Below, one piece after another: positions 51,587 through 59,956 of a stretch of DNA of 64,000 bases; within the stretch, counting starts at the first letter, position 1, and each line of letters starts with the position of its first letter. Below the pieces are notes generated by a model. The model was not told the origin of the DNA. It did no database searches and saw only the letters and a program-made list of their open reading frames with translations. Source of the stretch: Cyanobacteria bacterium SZAS LIN-3 (lineage in GTDB: Bacteria > Cyanobacteriota > Vampirovibrionia > Obscuribacterales > Obscuribacteraceae); NCBI GenBank assembly GCA_018266215.1, contig JAFEAV010000004.1:1-64000 (forward strand). Direction: 5' to 3'. The translations under genes and the position numbers were made by a program.

Positions 51587-51667
51587 CGACTCTCTCCTGA
51601 TAATTTTCTACAACTAACATACGATCTCGCCGTGAATATAGAGTGAACGGCAGGCTAATATAGGCAT

Positions 51668-52348
51668 ATGGCTAAAATTCTACTTGTGGAAGATGATGTC
51701 GCGCTGGCTGAGGTGACCAAATTTGGTCTGGAGAGCCAGGGTCACATAGTGCAGGTAACCCCCGACGGCAATCAAGCGCTTGACAATTTGCGCATCAATA
51801 AATATGACCTGGTTGTGCTGGACTGGATGATGCCGGTCGTCACCGGTATTGAAGTATTGCAGACTTACCGCAAGACCGGTGGCAAGACGCCGGTTTTGAT
51901 GCTCACTGCCAAGGCCCGCCTGGATGACAAGGAAGAAGGTCTGGATGCTGGGGCTGATGACTATTTGACCAAGCCTTTTGAGCATCGAGAGCTCCAGGCG
52001 CGCATCCGTGCTCTTTTGCGCAGACCTACTTCCCTGGCCAATATGATCCTGACCGTCGACGATATTACCCTTGACCCGGCCACCTGTGTCGTAACCAGGG
52101 CAGGCAAGGAGATCAAATTACGGCCGAAAGTATATAGTCTGCTGGAATTTCTCATGCGCCATCCCAATCAAGTGTTTTCGGCAGAAGCCATTCTCGAGCG
52201 GGTATGGCTTGATGACGCGATGGTGTCTACCGACACGGTGCGGGCGCACTTTAAACTGCTGCGCAAGAGTCTGGGCCTGACTGAAGACACGATCATACGT
52301 ACTGTCCGCAATCGCGGATATATGCTTGTAACCGACAAGGACAGTTAA
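51668..52348 (+). CDS. OmpR/PhoB-family response regulator
   Basis: A 226-residue regulator. Receiver: Asp9-Asp10, phosphoacceptor Asp52 (VVLDWMMP), Thr in LMLTAK and Lys in YLTKPFE. DNA-binding winged helix: LRPKVYSLLEFLMRHPNQVFS and the wing RNRGYML. It is the same length as the regulator at 1424. It diverges from the epimerase/LOV-kinase/sigma run, and the LOV kinase is the nearest histidine kinase, so it is the likely partner (inference). A TAATAT box lies six bases before the ATG, with no good ribosome binding site, which suggests a leaderless start. Confidence 0.93.
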   Translation: MAKILLVEDDVALAEVTKFGLESQGHIVQVTPDGNQALDNLRINKYDLVVLDWMMPVVTGIEVLQTYRKTGGKTPVLMLTAKARLDDKEEGLDAGADDYLTKPFEHRELQARIRALLRRPTSLANMILTVDDITLDPATCVVTRAGKEIKLRPKVYSLLEFLMRHPNQVFSAEAILERVWLDDAMVSTDTVRAHFKLLRKSLGLTEDTIIRTVRNRGYMLVTDKDS

Positions 52349-52359
52349 TTGCGGTTCAT

Positions 52360-52386
52360 TTGAGTAGCCATATAAATTGATAAAAT
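52360..52386 (+). promoter_or_regulatory. Candidate promoter of the glycosyltransferase gene
   Basis: TTGAGT (52360-52365) and TAAAAT (52381-52386) with a 15-base spacer lie in the 74-base gap after the response regulator. Transcription would start around 52392, at the beginning of the hairpin at 52391-52410. Confidence 0.45.
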
Positions 52387-52390
52387 CTGA

Positions 52391-52410
52391 CTCCAGTTGC
52401 GCCTCTGGAG
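52391..52410 (+). promoter_or_regulatory. Hairpin covering the ribosome binding site of the glycosyltransferase gene
   Basis: CTCCAG (52391-52396) pairs with CTGGAG (52405-52410) across an eight-base loop. The right arm contains the GGAG (52407-52410) that is the best ribosome binding site for the gene start at 52423 (or the TTG at 52417). Folding would hide it, which could make translation depend on temperature or a protein. Confidence 0.5.
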
Positions 52411-52422
52411 TGAGATTTGGCT

Positions 52423-54363
52423 ATGAGTAATGTACCGGTCAGTGAACCGGTAGCACCACCAGCAGTATCATCGAAATTTTGGGCCTTTATCGACAAGCAC
52501 GCCTTCAAAATTGTCCTTGCTCTTGCGGTCTTTTGTTTCTTCTTTAGATTGGGGTCGGTAGGCATTTGCGACGGCTCCGAATCCTACTATCCGTCAGCCG
52601 CCCGCGAGATGGTGGAAGCCAACAATTATCTGGTGCCGCAACTCAATTACCAGATTTTATTCGCTAAGCCGATCATGATTTTCTGGCTGATAATCGCCGG
52701 ATACAAACTCTTTGGCTTGACCTCCTTTGCCGCCCGATTCTTTGCCGCCGTCTTTGCCCTGGGGCTGACTGCCCTCACCTATCACAGTGCCCGCACAGTC
52801 TCCAACGCCCGAGCCGGTCTTCTGGCCTCGTTGATCGTCATGGCATCGCCGCTGATAATCGACTACGCAAGGCTCTCCGAGATCGATTTGTTTTTCTCCA
52901 GCTTCCTGGGTCTGTCGTATCTGTCGACAATGCTTGTAATAAGCGGCGGCCGCACAAAATTTTGGCCTCTGATCTATGTCGGTCTGGGAGCCGCTTTGCT
53001 CACCAAGGGGCCGGCCTCGCTAGTTATCTACGGCGTTGGCTATGTGCTGGGCATGATTTTGCTGCGCTGTGACTTGAAGGGTTGGAAGACTGCTTTGAGC
53101 GCCATCAAACCCTGGTTTGGCATACCTTTGATGCTGGCTATCGCCCTGCCCTGGTGGATAGCAGTCTGGAAGGCCACCGACGGATCCTTCCCGACTTATT
53201 TTATTGCCTACGAAAATTTCGGCCGGGCCGCCGGTCTGACCAACACAAATCCGCGCTACTGGTTCCGATATCCGGCTGTGATTTTGCTCGGTCTTTTCCC
53301 CTGGAGTCTCTTCCTCCCCGCCTTCCTCTGGCGCACGGTCAAGTCTGTGCTGGGCAAAGGGCCCCGGCTGGCAGACGTGAACGGCGAGACCAGAGATCGC
53401 AGCGTCGAAGCTTTAGCGACCGATTCTGCCGCCGCACAGGCAACAAGCTTGCTTGACGGCAAGCGGGTTGCCCTGGGCTTCGGAGCCGCGGTGATAATCA
53501 TATTCGGCCTGTCGAAGACGCAGATGGAGCCCTATCTGCTGCCGGCAGTAGCACCTCTGGCCGTCTACATGGCCCTCTCCTTCAACGACTGGCTCTCGGC
53601 CGCCGGCGACGACTTTGTGGCCCGCTGGACCAGGATCGCCAGTGGCATCATTCTTGCCGTTGGACTGCTCATGGCTGTCGGCGGCTTCGCTCTGCCGATG
53701 GTCTTTAAGCTCTCCCTGGCCAATCCGACCTGGCCGCTTTTTGCGCTGCCTCTGGCTGGTCTACTTCTGGGTGGCGCCATGATCGGGCAGTTTTTCATTT
53801 TGCGACGCGGTGAAATGCAGCGCGGTCTTCTCACCATGTCCCTGATCATGGCCATGGGCACCACCCTTGGTGTGGAGGCTGGGATCGAGGCCTGGTACGG
53901 CAATACAATCAGGGACCTGCACTATCTGTGCACACTGCTTGATAATAAACCCGGACAGGTAGGCTTTTTCCTCGATTGTCGTTCGTCTGTACTTTTCTAT
54001 GTAAAGCGGCCGGTCTATTTCTTTTTCCAGCCTGAACGCCTTGTGCCTTACGCCGATTACAAATTTAAGCTGTCTGACGAAGCTCTTAAATTCCCCCTTT
54101 ATGTCTTTTCCGAGCGCAAGCATTTGCCGGCTCTGACAGCGCAAAAAGGGATGACCATCTCAACTGTTGGGGAGAGCGGCAAATGGGGGCTGTACGAGGT
54201 CAAAGGCGCCAGGTTGGAGCCTTACGAGACTTTGATTAAAACCTTTGAGAAAGTGCCTTTGCACGACCTTGCCACAAAGAATCTTCCCACCGGACCGCTT
54301 ACTCTGCCTTTCGGCGGCGGGACTTTTGTCCACAATCAGCTCGATCCGCACCAGTATCGCTAG
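52423..54363 (+). CDS. ArnT-like membrane glycosyltransferase
   Basis: A 646-residue protein of the GT83/PMT-like family, using a lipid-linked sugar donor and acting on the outer face of the membrane. The first extracellular loop has DGSESYYPSAAREM (acidic residues in the family's DE position) and LNYQILFAKPIMIFWLI, both typical. About 11-13 helices follow. The C-terminal soluble part (about 530-646) lies outside. ArnT adds aminoarabinose to lipid A; other members modify proteins or teichoic acids. Acceptor unknown here. Start ambiguous between 52417 (TTG) and 52423 (ATG). Confidence 0.88.
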   Translation: MSNVPVSEPVAPPAVSSKFWAFIDKHAFKIVLALAVFCFFFRLGSVGICDGSESYYPSAAREMVEANNYLVPQLNYQILFAKPIMIFWLIIAGYKLFGLTSFAARFFAAVFALGLTALTYHSARTVSNARAGLLASLIVMASPLIIDYARLSEIDLFFSSFLGLSYLSTMLVISGGRTKFWPLIYVGLGAALLTKGPASLVIYGVGYVLGMILLRCDLKGWKTALSAIKPWFGIPLMLAIALPWWIAVWKATDGSFPTYFIAYENFGRAAGLTNTNPRYWFRYPAVILLGLFPWSLFLPAFLWRTVKSVLGKGPRLADVNGETRDRSVEALATDSAAAQATSLLDGKRVALGFGAAVIIIFGLSKTQMEPYLLPAVAPLAVYMALSFNDWLSAAGDDFVARWTRIASGIILAVGLLMAVGGFALPMVFKLSLANPTWPLFALPLAGLLLGGAMIGQFFILRRGEMQRGLLTMSLIMAMGTTLGVEAGIEAWYGNTIRDLHYLCTLLDNKPGQVGFFLDCRSSVLFYVKRPVYFFFQPERLVPYADYKFKLSDEALKFPLYVFSERKHLPALTAQKGMTISTVGESGKWGLYEVKGARLEPYETLIKTFEKVPLHDLATKNLPTGPLTLPFGGGTFVHNQLDPHQYR

Positions 54364-54447
54364 TATTTCGAACCTCAGTCGGAGTAGTTAGCTACCCTGA
54401 TGACTGTGGAAGATTGACTAGTGAGAGGCCTAAGGAGAATACTCCCG

Positions 54448-56163
54448 GTGTCGGAGTCCGACAAGCAAGAATTTTGGTCAGCGCAGCCCGGCGCGTCTGC
54501 CGGCAATGGTGCAAGCCTGGCTGGTGGTTTTGCGCCTCCCGTACCCACACCGGTGGCCGCCGCCCGGCCCAGCTTGACGCGCATACCGGGGGAGAGGCGC
54601 GGTGGACCTTATGCCAGGCTCTCATGGTATCAGCAGCGCAATGTTTCGCCCGGTCCTGCGACCAGTGCGGAAGTCGTCTCTTCGTCCGGTCTGCCTGCCG
54701 CCGGTTGGGCCACACCCCCTCCAGTTTCGGCCTGGGGCCAACCTGCTGCACCTGCGGAGCCGGCACCGTGGTCGGTGGAACCGGCCAGCAACCAGGCTCA
54801 GTCAGCCCCTTCTGCCGCCGGAGCGTCTTTGGGAGCTGTTACTGAGATCATTGAGCAGCAGTCGCTTGATTGGACCGCAACCGCCAAGAGTCTCAATGCA
54901 CCCAAGCTCTCGACCGAGCTGCCGGCGCGGGGAAGATTCGATTCTAATAATTCCAGGACTTCTGGTGCGGACATAAAAGCCGTACAGATGCCGGCCCCGG
55001 CGCCTCAGGATGCCTGGTCAATGGTCGTTAACCTGCCGCCCAAAACGGTTGAAATGCCGGTGGTTGAAACGCCGGTAGCGGAAATACCGGTACCTGAAAT
55101 GCCAGTAGCTGAACTGCCAGTAGCAGAACCGCCGCTAGCTGCTATGCCCGTTGTGGAAGGGCCCGCTCCTGCTGCTCCTGCTATTGAGCCTGCTCCTGCT
55201 GCTGGTCCACTGGACTCGGGGACGCATCCACTGCCGAAACTGAAGCAGTTTGGCGGGGGTGCAAAGCCTCTCCCTCCGGTGGAGAAAAAGGTCGGCTCCA
55301 AACCTTCAGCTGCCTTTAAGCCATTGCCGATGAGCAGCAAGCCGGTGATTGTCGAAAATGCTCCCAAAACGTCGGAGATGGCGATCCCGGCAATTCCGGC
55401 CCCCCAACCCAAAAATTCTGCCGGTCCGGTAGCTTCGGCCGAGGTGCCTGCAATGGCTCCACCGCCGCCGCCTCCTCCTCCTCCCGCACCCGAACCGCTT
55501 CCGGCGCCTCCACCTCAGGCGGCTCCTCCCAAGGCAGAACCATCCAGGATCTCTCAGCCGAGAAATTCGCTGGAATTTCTATCTATGGCCAAAGAATTGA
55601 TTGCTAAACCTCGTCTTATGGACGGCAGACAGTCACCCACTGATTCGCAAGAAATTTCTTCGGAAATAACCGCTGATATCGGCGGTGATACCGTTGAAGT
55701 ACCTCATTTGAATTTGCCGCAGGACAGAGATGATGCGGATAAGTCAGAGGATCGCAGAAATAAGCCGCGCCCCTCGGTCAACCTGCACCTGCCGGGCTCT
55801 GCCTACAACAGCCAGGACCTTCCCGCCAAGCCGTGGTTGAGTTCCGGTCATGAGGTGCCACCGGATTTTATCGATGACAGTAAGACTCAAATCGACTTGC
55901 CTACGCTCGGTGAAGAAGTCGCTGCTCCTCCTTCCCTTCGCGAACCCACGGACTATGTCGTCAAGGTCGGCGATACGGTTGAATCGGTAGCTCAGGACGT
56001 CCTCCATGATCGACAGCTGGCTGCGCTTCTTTTCAGTTTGAATCGCAAGTATGTCTTGCCGGAAGAAGAGTACGGAGTGCATCCCTTGATGGAAGGAGTC
56101 GTCATTAAGCTCCCAACCGCCGATGCCATTAACCTGTTTAAGAGCAAACAAACTCGGCAATAG
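54448..56163 (+). CDS. Proline-rich LysM protein
   Basis: A 571-residue protein from a GTG with AAGGAG ten bases upstream (the frame is open from 54421). Residues about 1-470 are low complexity: Pro/Ala/Gln-rich, with a pentad repeat of the type PVxEx (near residues 200-240) and a polyproline run. A LysM-like module lies near residues 510-560 (DYVVKVGDTVESVAQDVLHD). No signal peptide or helix is seen, so export would be by another route, or the protein is cytosolic. LysM binds N-acetylglucosamine polymers. It lies 84 bases after the glycosyltransferase and ends one base from the opposing gene. Confidence 0.75.
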   Translation: MSESDKQEFWSAQPGASAGNGASLAGGFAPPVPTPVAAARPSLTRIPGERRGGPYARLSWYQQRNVSPGPATSAEVVSSSGLPAAGWATPPPVSAWGQPAAPAEPAPWSVEPASNQAQSAPSAAGASLGAVTEIIEQQSLDWTATAKSLNAPKLSTELPARGRFDSNNSRTSGADIKAVQMPAPAPQDAWSMVVNLPPKTVEMPVVETPVAEIPVPEMPVAELPVAEPPLAAMPVVEGPAPAAPAIEPAPAAGPLDSGTHPLPKLKQFGGGAKPLPPVEKKVGSKPSAAFKPLPMSSKPVIVENAPKTSEMAIPAIPAPQPKNSAGPVASAEVPAMAPPPPPPPPPAPEPLPAPPPQAAPPKAEPSRISQPRNSLEFLSMAKELIAKPRLMDGRQSPTDSQEISSEITADIGGDTVEVPHLNLPQDRDDADKSEDRRNKPRPSVNLHLPGSAYNSQDLPAKPWLSSGHEVPPDFIDDSKTQIDLPTLGEEVAAPPSLREPTDYVVKVGDTVESVAQDVLHDRQLAALLFSLNRKYVLPEEEYGVHPLMEGVVIKLPTADAINLFKSKQTRQ

Positions 56164-56164
56164 A

Positions 56165-57079
56165 CTATTTTGAGCGATGCCGCGCGCGCGCTTTGTTGCG
56201 CATCAACTCGTTCTTCTCGCGGGCTTCCTTAATGTATTTGCTCATTATTCCGTCGACGATCGCCCCGGCTCTGGTCGGTTTTTCCGCCAGTTTAAATTCT
56301 TTCTCCGCGTCGTCGAAACGCTTATCTACAGTGTATGTTCGCCCCAAGATCGAATGCAGTTGTCGGTCCATTTCCTGTCCACAGGTGCACTTCTGTATCT
56401 GCGCCAGGGTCCAGAGAGCAGTTTTTTGAGCTGCCTCTGGTTGGTTGGAATTGAGGTAGAGGCCGGCCAGAAATGTCTCATCCGTAATAAGATTGGATTG
56501 CTTGCGCAGGGGCAGTCCATTTTCCGTCTCGATGGATTTACTGATCCAGGCGATTGCGTCTTTGTAATTTGCGCAGCGCAGGCAGAACTTTGCCAGTTCT
56601 CTGTACGCTTCGGCTAGATGCGGATGTCTGGGATTGATGTAACGTCTTAACATGAGGGCGCGCTTGAGTGACTCATAGCCAAATCTATTGCTTTTATTGA
56701 GTTTGACATATGCATCGCTCAGGTCATCGAGGTCAACCATAATCTCCGGATCCCTGGCCAGTGTTTCCTTGTCCGTGTGTATAAGTTGCACAAACAACGG
56801 TTCAGCTTCGTCAAATTTGCCCTGCACTATATAGACTCGAGCAAGGCGGGCCTTTGCTCGAAGGATGGTGTCACTTCCCGGATCAGTGGCCTTGAGGCTT
56901 TTTATCAGCGAAATATACTCGCTTTCCGCCGCCTTGTAGTCCTCGTCGAGATCGGCTGTAAAAGCCTTTTTCAGCAGGATGTCCGCCTGTCGATTGCTGC
57001 TTGCTCGAGCCCGATTAACCGGGAGTAGTACGCTGCCGACAAGTAAAATACCGATTAGGAGTGTAATTGCTCTGGTCAT
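56165..57079 (-). CDS. Exported TPR protein
   Basis: A 304-residue protein. The ATG at 57079 overlaps the stop of the upstream TPR gene by ATGA. The signal peptide is MTRAITLLIGILLVGSVLLP. TPR-like repeats run over about 30-270, e.g. KARLARVYIVQGKFDEAEP and AEAYRELAKFCLRCANYKDA. The Lys/Arg-rich end (ARARHRSK) is unusual. It is the second of two coupled TPR genes after ribokinase. Confidence 0.8.
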   Translation of the reverse strand: MTRAITLLIGILLVGSVLLPVNRARASSNRQADILLKKAFTADLDEDYKAAESEYISLIKSLKATDPGSDTILRAKARLARVYIVQGKFDEAEPLFVQLIHTDKETLARDPEIMVDLDDLSDAYVKLNKSNRFGYESLKRALMLRRYINPRHPHLAEAYRELAKFCLRCANYKDAIAWISKSIETENGLPLRKQSNLITDETFLAGLYLNSNQPEAAQKTALWTLAQIQKCTCGQEMDRQLHSILGRTYTVDKRFDDAEKEFKLAEKPTRAGAIVDGIMSKYIKEAREKNELMRNKARARHRSK

Positions 57080-57882
57080 TTTTGCGCAGTCCTCAGGCAA
57101 TCTTTGCAAAGCTGACTCTGCAAGCGGCAAAAATTAGTCTTGTCGTTTCCGTAGACATTTGCCGCAGTGTAATTATCCAGTGCCGCACGATAATTTTTCA
57201 TCTGATAATAAACTGTGCCCCGGCCCACGTATGCTTCGCCGGTGCTGGGAGCGAGTTTTATCGCTGCGTTGAAGTCTTGCAGTGCTCTTGTTTTGTCTCC
57301 CATCCCGGCATAGATGTTTCCCCTCTCGGTGTACGCTTCTGCCGCATAAGCGTTCATTTTAATCAGCTGGCTGAAGTCTGCAATCGCCGCCGCATCGTTG
57401 TGCAGGGTGCGCTGGCAGCGGGCCCTCAGTCTCAGGCAATCGGCATTGTTCGGCTCTTTATTCAGTATCCAGTTGAGCTCGGTAATGGCTTCCTTAAACT
57501 GCATGGTGCTGAAATAGCAGAGAGCTTTGCGATAGTAATAAATCGATTTGGCCGGTCCCAGCATTATTGCTTTTGCCAGAGCTTGTGCGCCTTCCTGATT
57601 GTTGTCGAGCCCTGTCTGACAATAGCCATAGGTGGAATAAATGTCGGCGCAGCCGCCCTCGACGCGCAGGGCTGCCTCCAGAAGATCGTGGGCCTTGCGG
57701 TAATGCCCCTTAGTCAGTTCTTGTACTGACTGGAGATAGAACTGGGCAGCTGCTTCTTTGTGACCCGGTGCGGATTTGTAGGCATTGGCCGCGGCCAGGT
57801 CGTCCTTGACCGAGTAGGACCAGGCGCTCTGTGCGTTGGCAAGCAAGGCTAAACAAAGTGCTGTTCTGGTCAGGGCTTTCAT
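57076..57882 (-). CDS. Exported TPR protein
   Basis: A 268-residue protein with a signal peptide (MKALTRTALCLALLANAQ, then SAWSYS) and five to six TPRs (about 45-240), for example AEAYTERGNIYAGMGDKTRALQDF. The C-terminal end has several Cys (NFCRLQSQLCKDCLRTAQK). It is coupled to the next gene by an ATGA overlap and lies 18 bases after ribokinase. The ATG at 57882 is chosen since it directly begins the signal peptide. Confidence 0.8.
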   Translation of the reverse strand: MKALTRTALCLALLANAQSAWSYSVKDDLAAANAYKSAPGHKEAAAQFYLQSVQELTKGHYRKAHDLLEAALRVEGGCADIYSTYGYCQTGLDNNQEGAQALAKAIMLGPAKSIYYYRKALCYFSTMQFKEAITELNWILNKEPNNADCLRLRARCQRTLHNDAAAIADFSQLIKMNAYAAEAYTERGNIYAGMGDKTRALQDFNAAIKLAPSTGEAYVGRGTVYYQMKNYRAALDNYTAANVYGNDKTNFCRLQSQLCKDCLRTAQK

Positions 57883-57900
57883 GCTAACTGTGCTCAATAA

Positions 57901-58845
57901 TCAAACTTTTGACGCAACCAGCGCATCCAGATCCGCCGCTTTCGGCAGTGATGGTTCTGCACCGGCCCTGGTGCAGGCCAGCGCACCGGCAGCACAACCG
58001 TATCTTATCGCCTCTTCCATGCTTGCGCCTGTAGCCAGTCTGCTGGCCAGAGCTCCGCAAAATGCATCGCCAGCGGCAGTCGAATCGACTACTTTAACCG
58101 GATAAGAGGCAATATGCAGTTTCTCGACACCCTTTTCCGAACGGCTGACCATAAGCGCACCGCGTTCACCCAGGGTGATGATGACCGCTTTTGGCCCAAG
58201 GTCCAGGAGCTTCAGGGCGCAGGCTTCGGTGCTCGCGTCGTCGTGTGGCTTGATGCCGGTGAGGATTTCGGCTTCGGTTTCGTTCGGCACAAGTATGTCG
58301 ACATTGGCCAGGAGCTCGCCGGGCAATGAACCAGAGGGAGGCGCCGGCGCCGGATTTAGAATAACTTTTGCCTGACCGCGTTTGGCTACCACTGCCGCTT
58401 TTGTCACCGTTTCCACCGGCACTTCCAGTTGCAATAAAACTGTTTTGGCGGCAGTCAGTACGTCTTTTGCCTCTTCCACATCGCCGGGCGAAAGTTTCCC
58501 GTTGGAATTGGCGACAATAATGATGCAATTCTCGCCGCTCGGTCCCACCCAGATATTGGCTATGCCTGTACCGATAGTTTGATCGATGAGCATATTTTTG
58601 CAGTCGATGCCGTTGGCTTTGAGCGTCTCAAGGACTACTTTGCCGTATTCATCGCCGCCCAGTTTGCCGAGCATGGTCACCTTCGCGCCGGCTCTTGCCG
58701 CCGACAGCGCCTGGTTGTTGCCCTTGCCTCCCACAAATGTCTCAAAGGATGAGCCGGCCAGCGTCTCGCCCACCCTGGGTACGCGAGGTACTTGCAGGAC
58801 CAGATCCATGCTGAGGCTGCCGACTACCATGACATCCGGGCTCAT
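57901..58845 (-). CDS. rbsK: Ribokinase (PfkB-family sugar kinase)
   Basis: A 314-residue kinase that phosphorylates ribose at O5 with ATP. N-terminal signature VVGSLSMDLVLQVPRVPRVGE, GGKGNNQALSAARAG (sugar loop), and the C-terminal DSTAAGDAFCGALA with the catalytic Asp in GDAF. AGAGG lies six bases before the ATG at 58845. The match to ribokinase is good, but related PfkB kinases (deoxyribokinase and others) share these blocks. No ribose transport genes are near. It heads the run with the two TPR genes. Confidence 0.9.
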   Translation of the reverse strand: MSPDVMVVGSLSMDLVLQVPRVPRVGETLAGSSFETFVGGKGNNQALSAARAGAKVTMLGKLGGDEYGKVVLETLKANGIDCKNMLIDQTIGTGIANIWVGPSGENCIIIVANSNGKLSPGDVEEAKDVLTAAKTVLLQLEVPVETVTKAAVVAKRGQAKVILNPAPAPPSGSLPGELLANVDILVPNETEAEILTGIKPHDDASTEACALKLLDLGPKAVIITLGERGALMVSRSEKGVEKLHIASYPVKVVDSTAAGDAFCGALASRLATGASMEEAIRYGCAAGALACTRAGAEPSLPKAADLDALVASKV

Positions 58846-58954
58846 AAATTTCCTCTCTCTGGGCAATTGGCGGCGGTCTTGATTCGAATCCTATTCTAGA
58901 ATGTCTCTAACTAAACTGCATCAACAGGCAGCAAAAATCGGGGAGACTGACCAG

Positions 58955-59956
58955 ATGGCTAAAATTGTGCGTTTCCATGAGCTTGGCGGCGCTGAAGTCC
59001 TGAAAATCGAGGATGTTCCGGACGCTAAATTGGGCGAGGATGAAGCTCGCATTAAAGTGGCGGCGATAGGCTTGAACCGGGCCGAGTGCTTGTTGCGACA
59101 GGGACGTTATCTTGAGCGTCCGCGACTGCCTTCGCGTATCGGTTATGAGGCCAGCGGAGTCATCACCGAGCTTGGCGCCGCAGGTAAGGAGGCCGGTTTC
59201 GCCGTCGGCGACAGGGTAAGTGTCATCCCCTGTTTCTCTATGACCCGCTACGGCGTCTATGGTGAAAGTGTCGTGGTGCCGGCCAGGTCTCTGGCTAGAT
59301 ACCCGGATTGTCTCAATGAAGTCGAAGCAGCCGCCATCTGGATGCAGTACTTCACCGCATATGGTGCCCTGATTGAGCTTGGTAAATTACAAAAAGACGA
59401 ATATGTTTTGATTACTGCTGCGTCCAGCTCGGTAGGCTATTCGGCCATACAACTGGCTCTGGCTGTCGGTGCGAAGGTAATAGCCACAACGCGCACTGCC
59501 GCTAAGCGCGATCAATTGCAGGCCGCCGGCGCTCATCATGTTGTCGTTACCAATGAACAATCACTAGTGGCCGAAGTGGATCGCATAACAGGCGGCAAAG
59601 GGGCGAACCTCATCTTTGATGCTGTCGCGGGACCGATTATGGCTGATCTTGCCAGGGCTGCGGCCTACGAAGCTCGCATCTACATCTACGGGGCGCTCTC
59701 TCTGGAGTCGACTATTTTTCCTTTGCAGATTGCCTTGAAAAAGGGCCTGAGCATTTGCGGCTACACGATGTTTCAGATAACCGATGACGCTGAGCGCTTC
59801 GCCCGGGCGAAAGATTATATCTACAATGGTCTTGCCGACGGTAAGCTCAAGCCGGTAATAGATAAAGTCTTCCCTTTTGAGCAAATTGTTGAGGCTCAGA
59901 AGTACATGGAGACAAATCAGCAAAACGGCAAAATTATGGTTCAGGTCGGAGCTTAG
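58955..59956 (+). CDS. Zinc-independent NADPH quinone oxidoreductase-like enzyme (MDR family)
   Basis: A 333-residue medium-chain dehydrogenase. N-terminal GroES-like fold (MAKIVRFHELGGAEVLKIED), then the Rossmann domain with ITAASSSVGYSAIQLA in place of the standard GxGxxG. The zinc-ligand Cys/His are absent, as in quinone oxidoreductases. The ATG at 58955 has GGGGAG nine bases upstream; the frame is open to 58901. The substrate may be a quinone or unsaturated aldehyde. It overlaps the convergent FadJ gene by four bases. Confidence 0.88.
   Translation: MAKIVRFHELGGAEVLKIEDVPDAKLGEDEARIKVAAIGLNRAECLLRQGRYLERPRLPSRIGYEASGVITELGAAGKEAGFAVGDRVSVIPCFSMTRYGVYGESVVVPARSLARYPDCLNEVEAAAIWMQYFTAYGALIELGKLQKDEYVLITAASSSVGYSAIQLALAVGAKVIATTRTAAKRDQLQAAGAHHVVVTNEQSLVAEVDRITGGKGANLIFDAVAGPIMADLARAAAYEARIYIYGALSLESTIFPLQIALKKGLSICGYTMFQITDDAERFARAKDYIYNGLADGKLKPVIDKVFPFEQIVEAQKYMETNQQNGKIMVQVGA

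Noticed and set aside
55440-55550. CCG/CCT-rich repeats as a CRISPR or DNA repeat element
   Set aside because: They encode the polyproline run of the LysM protein; units are irregular and without spacers.
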